Assembly (NCBI GenBank): GCA_029215795.1
Contig: JARDYH010000001.1
Location: forward strand, 353,610,154-353,674,153
Length of the DNA stretch: 64,000 nucleotides
Direction: 5' to 3'
Source: Anniella stebbinsi
Taxonomy: Eukaryota > Chordata > Lepidosauria > Squamata > Anniellidae
In this document: piece after piece, positions 21,141-32,350 of the stretch
Layout: every line of letters begins with the position of its first letter
Position numbering within the stretch: position 1 is the first letter of the stretch
Program-made: the position numbers and the translations under genes
The notes under the pieces: generated by a model
The model's input: the letters and a program-made list of their open reading frames with translations, nothing else
What the model was told of the DNA's origin: nothing
Database searches by the model: none

Positions 21141-24100
21141 TTAGGTGTACCTCCTGAAACTTCTCAACCTAGTAACCAAATCCCTAGAAGTCATATATGC
21201 ACTTTCTCAAGGTGGTCTAGGCATAAAGCACTATAGCAACTCATTGTCTAGGGTACCAGTTGACATGGCACTAGAGCAGACTGTAAATGCTGACACTGCT
21301 TCAAGGTTCACTGGCATCATGGCATTTGCAAACTCAGAATCTGCTAGAGCCTGATGGATGACCACAAGGTCATTGAAAAGTGAGGTAGTGAGCAGGTTAC
21401 TTGAAAGCAGTGGAATTACAAACGCTCCAGATTCGAAGCATGATTTGCAACAAGGACACATTGAAAAAGATCACAGAGATATTGAAAAAATAATTTCAAC
21501 CCTGAATAGTTTTTCAAACCCATTTCAAGAATTGGATCCTCAGGCACCGCTAAGGAACATTTCAACTGGACAAACACTTAATGAGAAAGTCACACTGGAT
21601 CTTCTTTCATTTTCTTCTAAAGAGCAAGAAGTTGCTAAAAAGTTTTTAAAAAATTGTACATGCAAGATCCAAAGAAAGCCCATATCCCGAAATTTGGTAG
21701 CTTACTGCGCATCTTCTATTGCATCCAGTAACCTGAAAATGGAACGAAAGAAACTTGAGGTTGCCAAATGCACTTTAGATGCTTTCAGTAAAGTAATTCA
21801 TAAGCAGCTGTTCTAAAATGTGATGTGAAAAACGTGATTGAGTATCCTCTAACTCTCGTGCCATTCTCTCTTGCTCAGATTGGTGGATCAATGAATAAAA
21901 CAGACAAAAGTTGATGCACAGGCTAGAAAAGTACCAGAATTTAGACAAGGAGCATACGTACAGGTCAACCTCACATAGATGTGGCTGTATATGATGCAAT
22001 GTTCGTGTTGCACACTTTGAAGTTCCCGGAAACTTACGGAGCTCTTGCACATAAATTACTGGAGCACGTTACTAGTCATACACCAACTAAGGAAGTGCAC
22101 CTGGTATTTGACACTTATGGCTATCAAAGTATAAAAGATTATGAACATGATCGGCGAACAACTGTACCAACTAGTGACATCAAAGTAACAGGCACAGATC
22201 AGAAGACCCCAAAAAAGGCAGTTGATCCACTTCAGAATGAGCAGTTTAAAACATCACTTACATCTTTCCTATGCAATGAGTGGAAAAATGGCAGGCAAAA
22301 TTCTCTTTGTCGGAGCAGAGACTGTGGCTCAGTTCGGACGACACATTAAGCAACGGAGGAGGGGGGGAACAATCATCAGTTGTGTTGCTTATTGTGTTAT
22401 CTAGAGGGCAGCACACAACGTACACACAATTGACAGTACGTTAATCAGGCACTTTAAACAACGGAGCGAAACAACGGGCGATGTCATCACCGTTGATGTC
22501 ATCACCGGCGCGCTACTCTAGAGCAGGCTGCGGAGCCTGCTGGTGGTAGCCGCCGGCCCCGGACGGGAGCGGACGGGCCGAGAAGGTAAGCAGGGGGTGC
22601 GTGGAGGGGAGGAGGGGGCGCGCGGAGGGGGCGCGCGGAGGGGGGAGGGGGGCCCTTACCTTCCCGTCCCAGCGGCTCCCGTCCCGGCGCCTACTACTAC
22701 CAGCAGGCTCCACGGCCTGCTCTAGGGTGGCGCGCCGGGTGATGTCATCACCCGGCGCGCTACTCTAGAGCAGGCCGCGGAGCCTGCTGGTAGTAGTAGG
22801 CGCCGGCGCCGGACGGGAGCCGCCGGGCCGGGAAGGTAAGCAGGGGGTGCGTGGAGGGGAGGAGGGGGCGCGCGGAGGGGGGAGGGGGGCCCTTACCTTC
22901 CCGTCCCGGCGGCTCCCGTCCCGGCGCCTACTACTACCAGCAGGCTCCGCGGCCTGCTCTAGGGTGGCGCGCCGGGTGATGTCATCACCGGCGCGCTACT
23001 CTAGAGCAGGCCGCGGAGCCTGCTGGTAGTAGTAGGCGCCGGCGCCGGACGGGAGCCGCCGGGCCGGGAAGATAAGCAGGGGGTGCGTGGAGGGGAGGAG
23101 GGGGCGCGCAGAGGGGGGAGGGGGTCCCTTACCTTCCCGTCCCGGCGGCTCCCGTCCCGGCGCCTACTACTACCAGCAGGCCCTTACCTTCCCGTCCCGG
23201 CGGCTCCCGTCCCGGCGCCGGCGCCTACTACTACCAGCAGGCTCCGCGGCCTACTCCAGGGTGGCGCGCCGGGTGATGTCATCACCCGGCGCGCTACTCG
23301 AGAGTAGGCCGCGGAGCCCGCTGGTAGTAGCCGCCGGCGCCGGACGGGAGCGGACGGGCCGAGAAGGTAAGCAGTGGCGGGGAAGGGGGCTTACCCCCCC
23401 CGGAGCCGTCCGCTTCTATCCGCTGGCGCCCGCGGGCGCCAGCGGATGGAAGCGGGCGGCCCCGGGGGGGTAGGGAGCGCGGGGGAGGGGGCTTACCTGC
23501 CGGGGCCGTCCACAGCGGACGGCCCCGGGGGGGAGGGAGTTAGGCCCCCCCTCAGCCACCCGCCGCCATTTTTTCCTCATAGACTTGCATTGCAATGCAA
23601 GTCTATGGGGAAAAAAATGGCGGCCGATCCAAAAATTTACGATTTTTGGGTCGGGATCGGACTCGATCCGGTCCGGGGGGCCTCCTATTTTGTCCGAACC
23701 GGTCCGGGACAAAATTGGAGGTCCCGATCCGGGTCCCGATCCGATCCGGGGGGTCCGTGCACACCCCTAATTATTATCCCACCATTGACTATTGTGTCGT
23801 CCGAATTGAGCCAGTGTGTTACAAATACACCAGCAAGGATGTCAGTTTTGAGGCAGCAGAGGTGCCTGATCTTGCTTGCCATCATCAAGAGGCAGACACA
23901 AGGATTATTTGGCACATCCAACATACATCACATGGTAGTGATCAGGCAAAGAATATCCTGGTTAGAAACACTGATGTGTTGGTTCTGTTAATTTACCATC
24001 AAATGCACTTCCTAAACTCTCGGGTTTGGTTTGATTGTGGTGTGTCTTCTAACAACAGCAGAAGGACGATCAATGTAACTTGTATCACAGGGGAGCTCGG

Positions 24101-24665
24101 ATATGATCTGGTAGAGACCTTGTCTGGCTACCACGCTTTTACAGGGTCTGATTTCACAGCTGCATTTGCAAGATAGGGAAAAGTTAAACCATTTGAAATC
24201 ATGAAAAAGAATAATGAATTCCAAGAAATTCTCAGCCAGCTAGGTGAGTCATTAATTTAACCGAAGAAAAGATAGCTGGGTTGGAGAAATTTGTCTGTGC
24301 CATGTACGGCCACCCTAGATACTCCTCTATGAGTGAAGTAAGATACAGTCTATTTATGAAGAAAACAACACCTAAGATCCAGTCTAAGGCATTCTCCAAA
24401 GTTAAAGGGATTGGCCCAACAATGCTGCCTCCATCTAAACCTGCATTGATCCAAAAGATTAAAAGAAGCAATTCAGTGTCATGACTGTGGAAACGAGCAG
24501 ATTGTAGAAAACCTGACAATGGGCTTGATCCTACTGAACATGGCTGGTACTTGGAAAGTGGCAGGTACCACATAAAATGGTACAATGGTCCAACACTCCC
24601 AAAAAATCTTGAAACGGCCACAGAAGAGGACAGTGAAAAAGAAGACGAGGAAAGTGATTTTGACA
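21141..24665 (+). pseudogene. decayed metazoan 'EADTR/DTDV' FEN-like nuclease-type gene, split by a MITE
   Basis: Several frames in order read as one family I know from many unannotated metazoan proteins: EQTVNADTASRFTGI, then RW (stop TGA before W at 21352), NPF...TGQ, FDTYGYQSIKDYEHDRR (about 22110-22160), FKTSLTSFLCNEWKNG, then after the MITE CHHQEADTRI (about 23880), NTDVLVLLI, HAFTGSDFTAAF, FVCAMYGHP and GWYLESGRYHIKWYNGPTLP. The acidic motifs (FDTY, EADTR, NTDV) resemble PIN/FEN-type nucleases; that reading is inference. Stops at 21352 and 21814 and at least three frameshifts make it non-functional. It may be mobile DNA cargo or an old retrocopy. Confidence 0.72.
22325..23813. mobile_element. 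MITE with TGGCTCARTTCGGACGACACA ends, carrying a truncated TAGGGG element
   Basis: The left end tggctcagttcggacgacac (22325) is complemented by gtgtcgtccgaattgagcca (to 23813). Inside, from about 22475, is a GC-rich hAT-like element whose right end tgcacacccctaa stops at 23769 while its TAGGGG left end is missing. The inner part holds four near-tandem palindromic modules (GAGCAGGC..GCGGAGCCTGCTGGTAG and complements). The insertion interrupts the nuclease-like pseudogene. Confidence 0.75.
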
Positions 24666-24790
24666 GTGATGATAGCAGGGCCGTGCAGAGCTGGTAATAT
24701 GCCCAGGCCAGATGGGAAGTGTGTGCCCCCCTATTTCAAACTGCTCATTAAGTATTTTTTAATCAGTGGCACTGATTCAGTGCTATATAC

Positions 24791-25475
24791 TAGGGATGTG
24801 CACACCCGAAAATATCGTATTTTATTGTTATCGGAATTTCAGACCAAAAAAATTATCATCTCTGATAATATCATAGGTTAATCCTATCGTCTTCATGATA
24901 ATTATTGGAAATCCAATATTTAATTTGCAGACCCATTGTGCCCTATAGAGCTGAATTTTTAAAAGAAAAATGCCTATAACTTCTGTATTTTCAAAGTTAC
25001 AGGCTTGAAACTTGGTCACAATGCTTGTGGGGTATGCCTACATATGTGTATGAAATTTGAAATTAATCCCTCCAACCCTTGATTTTATATGATTTTTTAA
25101 AAGATCCTGCAACTTTTTGACAGGTCTGAATGAACATACATGACGAGCTGTCATTCTGACCTGTCAGAACTTAAACAATCTTTAATAAATTCATATAAAA
25201 TCGAGGGTTGGAGGGATCGATCTCAAATTTCATACACGTACTTAGGCATACCCCATAAGCACTGTGAACATGTTTCAAGCCTCTAACTTTTAAAATACAT
25301 ATGTTATAGGTTTATTTATATGGATGTCCAATAATCCGATATAATTGGGCTGAAAATGTTTGGATCAGATATTTATCGGAGGTTTTTCTATCATATCATT
25401 ATCGTTAATCAGATGTCCGATAACGACCTTATCGTATCGTTATCGGACATTTTAACGATACGATACATATCCCTA
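24791..25475. mobile_element. AT-rich hAT-like MITE, TIR TAGGGATGTGCAC, 685 bp
   Basis: It starts TAGGGATGTGCACACCC and ends ATACATATCCCTA. An 8-bp duplication is present with one mismatch (CTATATAC at 24783-24790, CTAAATAC at 25476-25483). Ends carry repeated 'tatcgttatcgg' words, and long internal arms are complementary (ataaaatcgaggg... / ...ttgattttatat). It is a sister of 29664-30502. Confidence 0.85.
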
Positions 25476-25548
25476 CTAAATACATATATGAACTAGAACA
25501 ATTTATAGAAAAGGTAATGGGAAGCACTTTTATTCAAGATGTAAGACG

Positions 25549-25703
25549 TCACTTCTTCACATTTAAAAATGCTTTATGTGCTTTTCTTTGGGCAAATTCA
25601 TCAATAACAACAGAAAAATCAAGCAACTTTGCCTTGTCACTGTTAATGTTCAAAACTGCTAGTCCATTCAAACATTCTTGCACCATTGTTTTTTCATTGT
25701 GAC
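25549..25703 (-). pseudogene. hAT transposase C-terminal fragment (ZMYM-like type)
   Basis: On the - strand it reads ...ECLNGLAVLNINSDKAKLLD then FSVVIDEFAQRKAHK, with a stop at 25549-25551. This matches the dimerisation-domain end of hAT transposases and host zinc-finger MYM-type relatives (pattern LaLLsI...lDf..vId.FA..KaRk). No upstream part is visible. Confidence 0.6.
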
Positions 25704-26340
25704 AAAACTAATCTGAAAAAAATATATTAAGTAAAACATCTTAACCCCCCTTGACTCTCTTTTAGGCTGACCATGGAAACCAAAAAAGGAGGACAACATG
25801 GCTGCCCCAAGGGGGCATGCCCACCAACATGTCCGTTCTACATAACACCTTCATATTAAACCTGTTCTACAACATCTTAATGTTGAAACAGAAATTGACA
25901 TTTATTTTTAGTTGCTGTACAAATAGAAGCAACAACAATAGAACAGTCATTCATCATTATCAAACATTATTATCATCATCACCCTCACGGTATCATCATT
26001 ATTATCATTAATAACTATCATCATCATTACCTCACCCTCCACTCCAGAGATTACGTGTCATGGAGAAGATTGAGGACAACCATCGCAACTTAGGCACATA
26101 TATCCCCGCCCCACATATGGCATGGCCCTCTGGAGCTTGTAGTCTGACCGTGGTATTCACGACAGATGGCTTCTACACTGTTTATGCAAGGCGGGCTCCT
26201 CGCTTCTCGATGGGCCGCTTACGCTACGGAAGCAGTAGCGTAAGCTAGGGGGGACCTCCTCGTTGGAGTACCCCCTCAAAATCGTGGGCCCCGGGCCAAC
26301 TGGCCCCACTGGCCCCCCTCTGCCCTGCCCTGGATGATAG
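25704..26340. other. no gene recognised; trinucleotide-rich DNA and a 10-bp hairpin
   Basis: (ATC)-rich sequence lies around 25955-26030. A perfect hairpin CTTACGCTAC...GTAGCGTAAG occurs at about 26219-26246. Neither strand has a convincing exon. Confidence 0.45.
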
Positions 26341-26361
26341 CAGTCCCAATGAAAGTGAAGA

Positions 26362-26535
26362 ATCATAGAATGGTGGAGTTGGAAGGGGCCTATAAGGCCA
26401 TTGAGTCCAATCCCCTGCTCAGTGCAGGAATCCACCTTAAAACATCCCTGACAGATGACTGTCCAGCTGCCTCCTGAATGGCTCTAATGTGGGAGAGCCC
26501 GTGACCTCCCTAGGTCATTGGTTCCATTGTCGTAT
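26362..26535 (-). mobile_element. CR1-type LINE 3' end (ATTCTATG type)
   Basis: It begins 'aatcatagaatggtggagtt', the complement of the CR1 3' terminus, and runs through 'ctcagtgcaggaatccacc' to 'aggtcattggttccattgt'. Confidence 0.88.
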
Positions 26536-26895
26536 TGTTAACCCTTCTCACAGAACATAGTTTTTATTTTATAAATTGTAATTTTTTGCTGAAGATTTAA
26601 AAAACATTTGTTAAAAACAATTCAACCTAATAAATAGCCTTTTTTATATAAGACTTCTCACTAACTGTCATTAACAACCATAACTGTCACAGAGAGAGCA
26701 TAACTGTCATCCAGAGCAGTTAGAACCAGGAAGCAAACTTGAGAACTGCATTATGGGACACACATAGAATCTTCAGGTTAAAGAGATACTAACCAGTCAA
26801 AATAAAAAATACAGTACAAACATATTTCTATCTTATTAACTATCTGATTCTCTTGCACACTTGATGTTGATTACATCGAACACCTTTCTTCCTGA

Positions 26896-26904
<9 letters not shown>

Positions 26905-26944
<40 letters not shown>

Positions 26945-26945
26945 T
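26905..26945 (+). repeat. (CTTT)n microsatellite
   Basis: About ten CTTT units. The flanks, 26546-26904 and 26946-27763, show no gene or clear transposon. Confidence 0.93.
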
Positions 26946-27763
26946 TTCTCTTATGTTTTTCTCAGTCTCTCCTCTAAAAACAACCTCTTTAAACCACCAG
27001 AGAAAATGATGGCTGTGCCAGTGGTGTGTCACCCTCATTATGTCAGGGCATGACTCCGTTGTGGATCCAACCCCCCAGTGAAAGACTGAGAACATGGCTA
27101 CTCTTTGTATCAGAAGGCAGAAGCTAGTGGATTTGTCTTTCAAATAACCTTGTTTGTTGGCTCCAAATTGATACAACTGCTGAAGTCTTTGTCCTATTAA
27201 CTATCTCTTTTCCTCATAGCCACCTCTGGAGAGGAGTTAACATGGTGTTTGGAAACCGCAAGAGATCAACTGCAATGGAAAACATGTGCGGCTGGAGAAA
27301 CGGTGTTTCTTTGCACAGTGCTGATCACATCTTTGGAAAGATATCGTTAGTGGAAGAAAAATTTGTAGGGGGAAAACACCCGATAGTTTTTAGATAAGAG
27401 AAGGAAAACATATTTTTAAAATCATGTTTTTTAAAAGAAATAATTAATTCCAGATTACAGAAACAGAGATAAACTAACACCAGCAAACAAAACACAGTAT
27501 GTGCTTCAAAACTCACTTAACTCATTTTTTAAAATAAGGAACAGATGAGAACTAACTCACAGACTTGCGGGGGGATAGCTAAAAACAAGACATTTGAGGA
27601 CTGTGTACTCTGTAGTTATATCACAGTTCTGGTCAGCAACTAGTTCTACTGGAGAAGGGTCAAATTCCCATGACCATTTCCCTTTGAGGGCTCCCGCTGG
27701 ACCCCTCAAAGCCAGTACGTTGGGCCTGCTTGTCTCTCTAAAGCTGCGCTGGCCACTGTTTAT

Positions 27764-28660
27764 TAGGGATGTGCAGGGACTCCCTGGATCAGATCGGGAC
27801 CCGGATCGGGACCTCCAATTTTGTCCCAGATCGGATCGGATAAAATCGGAGCCCCCCCGGACCGGATCAGGCCCGATCCCGATATGAAAATCAGATGTCC
27901 GATTTTCAGATCGGCCGCCATTTTTGTTTTCCCCATAGACTTGCATTGGGAAAAAGAAAGCGTTCCCCCAATGCAAGTCTATGGGGAAAACATAGCAGCG
28001 GGTGGGTGAGTGGGGGCCTAACTCCCCCCTCCCCCCTCACGCTTCTTACCTGGCAGGGCCATCCGTTGCAGACAGCCCCAGCAGGTAAGGCCCCCCACTC
28101 CTTACCTGGCGGGGCGTCCTGCTCCTTCCGTTGCCAGCTCTAAACTACTGCAAACTAGGCCTCGCAGCCTAGTTTGCAGTAGGTTAGAGCTGGCAACGGA
28201 AGGAGGAGGACGCCCTGCCAGGTAAGCCCCCCCCGCGATCCTTTACCTGGCGGGGCTGTCCACTTCCATCGGCGGGCGCCCGCTGGCATCCACCGATGGA
28301 AGTGGACAGCCCCGGCAAGTGAGCCTCCCCTGCTCCTTACCTGGCGGGGCGTCCTCCTCCTTCCGTTGCCGGCTCTAAACTACTGCAAACTAGGCCTCGT
28401 GGCCTAGTTTACAGTGGAGTGCCAGGTGATCATCACCTGGCGCTCTCCTGTAAACTAGGCCGTGAGGCCTAGTTGGCAGTAGTTTAGAGCCGGCAATGGA
28501 AGGAGGAGGACGCCCCGCCAGGTAAGCCCCCCCGCAATCCTTACCTGGCGGGGCTGTCCGCTTCCATCGGCGGGCACCTCCTGGCGCCCGCCTATGGAAG
28601 CGGACAAACCCGCTAGGTAAGCTCCCCCCCGCTGTCCGCTTCCATCGGCGCACACCCCTA
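27764..28660. mobile_element. GC-rich hAT-like MITE, TIR TAGGGATGTGC, 897 bp
   Basis: The ends are TAGGGATGTGCAGGG and GCGCACACCCCTA, with an 8-bp duplication carrying one mismatch (CTGTTTAT at 27756-27763, CTTTTTAT at 28661-28668). It opens with cggatcgggacc words and a 'ccatagacttgcattggg' palindrome. It then has repeated modules of the form ACTACTGCAAACTAGGCC(T)CG ... complement, each bordered by CCAGGTAAG or CTTACCTGG. It is non-coding. Confidence 0.85.
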
Positions 28661-28679
28661 CTTTTTATGGCCTACGTGT

Positions 28680-29130
28680 CTGTTCAGAGAGTATCAGCAG
28701 CAGCAGCAGCAACAACGGCGACAACAACTGGAAAGAAGGTGGGAGACGGGAGAAGTGATGTGGCACAGAAGTTGCGGGGAGATGTGGCACGCAATGCAGG
28801 GTTGGGGGAGCCAAGGTGGGGAGGCAGAGACAAAGTGTAGTCTCCCGCTTCAGGTGGCAGGAGAGTCTGCCGGGCCTGTGCGGTGGAAGCAACATCAGCA
28901 GCCTCCTGGCTGTTTCCTTTCTGATGGAGGACAGAGCTGTGTGTTTTCCACAGATGAGCTGCCTCCATACTCCAAGCTTGCCTGCTACTCTTAGGTGAGA
29001 TGGAAGATGCAGTCCCATCACCAGAGTTAACTGCCAATCCGGTCAGTTTCTGTAAGTAGAATGAAGGGTGCAGGTGCCATTTTCTCCTTTGCCTCAGGCA
29101 GCAAAATGTCTTGGGACGGCCCAGCATAAG
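28680..29130. repeat. dispersed repeat shared with 62375-62672
   Basis: Shared ordered blocks include 'aggtnagntggannatnnnatnccancaccag' and 'tctgtannTngaatg.ggtg'. A related piece, 'ttaggcagagtgaggcagc', is near 47668. The family is unrecognised. Confidence 0.5.
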
Positions 29131-29266
29131 GTCCAAGCAGCTTGGATGTAAGGTTGGCAGATGTACTGATGATCAAGATGCAAGGGATGGCGCTACAAGG
29201 TGGCACCTGGTGGATCAGGAGTTGGATTTAGATAGAGAATTATTGCTGTATTGCATCTTCATCTTT

Positions 29267-29269
<3 letters not shown>

Positions 29270-29298
<29 letters not shown>

Positions 29299-29474
29299 TT
29301 ATCCTACACTTTTTTCAAGAAGCTCTGGGTGCTATACACATGCTCTCACCAATTTCACCATTTTACCCACACAGCAACCCCGCGAGGTAGGTTAGGCTAA
29401 GTGTGTCTTCTTCTTCTTCTTCTTCTTCTTCTTCTTCTTCTTCTTCTTCTTCTTCTTCTTCTTCTTCTTCTTCT
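29270..29474 (-). repeat. MIR-like SINE tail, (ATC)n and (CTT)n arrays
   Basis: (CATCAT)n at 29271-29299 precedes an inverted MIR-like tail (gcaaccccgcgaggtaggttaggctaag). 29406-29474 is an uninterrupted (CTT)n of about 69 bases at the 3' end of the following L2-like LINE. Confidence 0.75.
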
Positions 29475-29663
29475 TTACATTTATATACCACCCCATAGCC
29501 AAAGCTCTCTGGGCAGTTTACAAAAATTAAAAGATTGAACATTAAAAAGTCAATATACAAAATTTAAAACCATAACACATAAAACAGCTGATATTTAAAA
29601 CATTTTAAACTTTTTAAGCCTGGCCACAAAGTCAGTTAAAACCTCAACTTAAGCTGTTAAAAT

Positions 29664-30502
29664 TAGGGATGTGCACGCCCAAAAATATCGTATTTTATCG
29701 TTATCGGAATTTCGGACCAAAAAAATATCATCTCCGATAATATCGTAGGTTAATCGTATCATCTTCACAATAATTATCGGCAATCCGATATTTAATTTGC
29801 AGCCCCATTGTGCCCTATAGAGTGATGCCTATAACTTCTGTATTTTCAAAGTTACAGGCTTGAAACTTGGTCACAATGCTTATGGGGTATGCCTAAGTAT
29901 ATGGATGAAATTTGAGATCGATCCCTCCAACCCTCGATTTTATATGAATTTATTAAAGAACTTTTAAGTTCTGACAGGTCAAAAGTTGCACAATCTTTCA
30001 AAAATTCATATAAAATACATGGGTAGAGGGATTGATCTGAAATCTGGCACATTCTGAGTAGCAACATGTGCTAGACATGTGTATGAAATTTGAGATCGAT
30101 CCCTCCAACCCTTGATTTTATATGAATTTTTAAAAGATCCTGCAACTTTTTGACAGGTCTGAATGAACGCATGTGGCGAGCTGTCATTCTGACCTGTCAG
30201 AACTTAAATGATCTTTAATAAATTCATATAAAATCGAGGTTTGGAGGGATCGATCTCAATTTTCATACACTTACTTAGGCATACCCCATAAGCACTGTGA
30301 CCACGTTTCAAGCCTCTAACATTTAAAATACAGAAGTTATAGATTTATATGGCACTCCGATAATCCGATATAATCGGGCTGAAAATTATCGATTGGATAT
30401 TTATCGGAGGTTTTTTATTGTATCGTTATCATTAATTGGATGTCCGATAATGACATTATTGTATCGTTATCGGACATTTTAACAATACGATACACATCCC
30501 TA
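29664..30502. mobile_element. AT-rich hAT-like MITE, TIR TAGGGATGTGCAC, 839 bp
   Basis: TAGGGATGTGCACGCCC ... ATACACATCCCTA, with perfect 8-bp duplications GTTAAAAT (29656-29663, 30503-30510). It shares 'aaaatatcgtattttatcg' ends and long internal inverted arms with 24791-25475. Confidence 0.92.
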
Positions 30503-30779
30503 GTTAAAATGCCTGGGAAAAAAGAAAAGTTTCGACCTTGCACCGAAAAGATAACAGTGTTGGCGCCAGGCGGGCCTCATCGGGGAGATCATTCCAAAAT
30601 TGGGGGGCCACCACAGAGAAGGCCCTCTGCCTTGTTGCCGTCCTCTGAGCTTCCCTCGGAGTAGGCACCCGGAGGAGGACCTTTGATGTTGAGCGTAGTG
30701 TATGGGTAGGTTCATGGCGGGAAAGGCATTCCATCAGGTATTGTGGTCCCAAAACATGTAAGGCTTTATAGGTTAAAAC

Positions 30780-31968
30780 TAGGGGTGTGCACGGACCCCC
30801 CGGATCGGATCGGGACCCGGATCGGGACCTCCAATTTTGTCACGGATCGGTTCGGACAAAATCGGAGGCCCCCCGGACCGGATTGAGTACGATCCCGATC
30901 CAAAAATCGGAAATTTTTGGGTCGGCCGCCATTTTTTTCCCCATAGACTTGCATTGCAATGCAAGTCTATGAGGAAAAAATGGCGGCGGGTGGGTGAGGG
31001 GGGGCCTAACTCCCTCCCCCCCGGGGCCATCCGCTGTGGACGGCCCCGGCAGGTAAGCCCCTTCCCCCGTGCTCCCTACCCCCCCTGGGGCCGTCCGCTT
31101 CCATCCGCTGGCGCCAGCGGGCGCCAGCGGATAGAAGCGGACGGCTCCGGGGGGGGGTAAGCCCCCTTCCCCACCACTGCTTACCTTTTAGGGCCGTTCG
31201 CTCCCGTCCGGCGCCGGCAGCTACCGCCAGCTGGCTTTGCGGCTTGCTCTCGAGTAGCGCGCCGGGTGATCACCCGGCGTGCCACCCTGGAGCAGGCCGC
31301 GGAGCCCGCTGGTAGTAGCCGCCGGCGCCGGACAGGAGCGGACGGGCCGGAAAGGTAAGGGCCCCCCTCCCCCCCTCCGCGCGCCCCCTCCTCCCCTCCA
31401 CGCACCCCCTGCTTACCTTCCCGGCCCGTCCGCTCCCGTCCGGCACCGGCGGCTACTACCAGCGGGCTCCACGGCCTGCTCTCGAGTAGCGCGCCGGGTG
31501 ATGACATCACCCGGCGCGCCACCCTGGAGTAGGCCGCGGAGCCTGCTGGTAGTAGCTGCCGGCGCCGGATGGGAGCGGACGGGCCGGGAAGGTAAGGGCC
31601 CCCCTCCTCCCCTCCGTGCGCCCCCTCCTCCCCTCCACGCGCCCCCTGCTTACCTTCCCGGCCCGTCCGCTCCCGTTCGGCGCCGGCGGCTACTACCAGC
31701 GGGCTCCACGGCCTGCTCTCGAGTAGCGCGCCGGGTGATGACATCACCCGGCGCGCCACCCTGGAGCAGGCCGCGGAGCCCGCTGGTAGTAGCTGCCGGC
31801 GCCGGACGGGAGCGGACGGGCCGGAAAGGTAAGCGCCCCCCTCCTCCCCCCCCGGTTCGGATTGGATCGGCTGATCCAGCTGTCGGATCGGAAATCGGAT
31901 AATTTATCCGATTTCCCACTGGACCGGACTCGGATCGTGGATCGGGTCCGATCCAGTGCACATCCCTA
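30780..31968. mobile_element. GC-rich hAT-like MITE, TIR TAGGGGTGTGCAC, 1189 bp
   Basis: TAGGGGTGTGCACGG ... CAGTGCACATCCCTA with perfect 8-bp duplications GTTAAAAC (30772-30779, 31969-31976). It opens with gatcgggacc words, then a ccatagacttgcattgcaat palindrome, then three near-identical GC-rich modules of about 240 bases (about 31210-31840). Each module is itself palindromic around ggtgatgacatcacc, with outward GGTAAG motifs. It is the most complete member of the type truncated at 22475-23769 and 55073-55242. Confidence 0.92.
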
Positions 31969-32284
31969 GTTAAAACCAGCACCTTGAATCGGGCTCGGAA
32001 ACAGACAGGCAGCCAATGCAAGCGGGCCAGAATCAGTCTTATATGTTTGAACCTTCTGGTCCCTGTTACCAGTCTGGCCACTGCATTTTGCACAAGCTGC
32101 AGCTTCCAACTGGGCTAAGGTCATCCAGTGACCTTCATGGCTGAGTAAGGATTTGAACCAAGGTGTCCCCAATCCTAGCCTGTCAACCACACTACTGAAG
32201 AATTATATACGCTCTCAGACTTTCATATTTACAAGGCTAACTCCTTGGGCAGAAACAGTAATCTGAAAAGAAGCAAATTTTGGC

Positions 32285-32350
32285 AGCTCAAATAGTATTT
32301 ATTATTACATACTATACCACCCAATAGCCAAATCTCTCTGGGCGGTAGTA
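32285..32350 (-). mobile_element. L2-type tail fragment
   Basis: (ATT)n then 'actataccacccaatagcc' and 'tctctctgggcggt' form the complement of the L2-like tail. Confidence 0.55.

Larger units (their letters stand above)
29475..32110 (-). mobile_element. L2-like LINE 3' part, interrupted by two MITEs
   Basis: On the - strand the RT C-terminus reads NAVARLVTGTRRF, LHWLPVCFRARFKVLVLT, then beyond one MITE GPQYLMECLSRHEP and RAFSVVAPQFWNDLPDEARL to a stop. A 3' UTR and tail follow (tacatttatataccacccca complement). The MITEs 30780-31968 and 29664-30502 sit in the ORF and in the 3' UTR. The nesting shows both are younger than the LINE. Confidence 0.82.

Noticed and set aside
27200..27420. Exon-like stretch after 'cctcatag' (frame MVFGNRKRSTAMENMCGW)
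   Set aside because: No donor at a sensible place, no recognised homology and no partner exons.
29363..29560. Poly-Glu/poly-Ser coding frame
   Set aside because: Translation of the (CTT)n microsatellite.
31181..31902. 192- and 207-residue frames rich in Arg/Pro/Gly
   Set aside because: Tandem palindromic MITE modules stay open by GC bias; nothing like a protein family.
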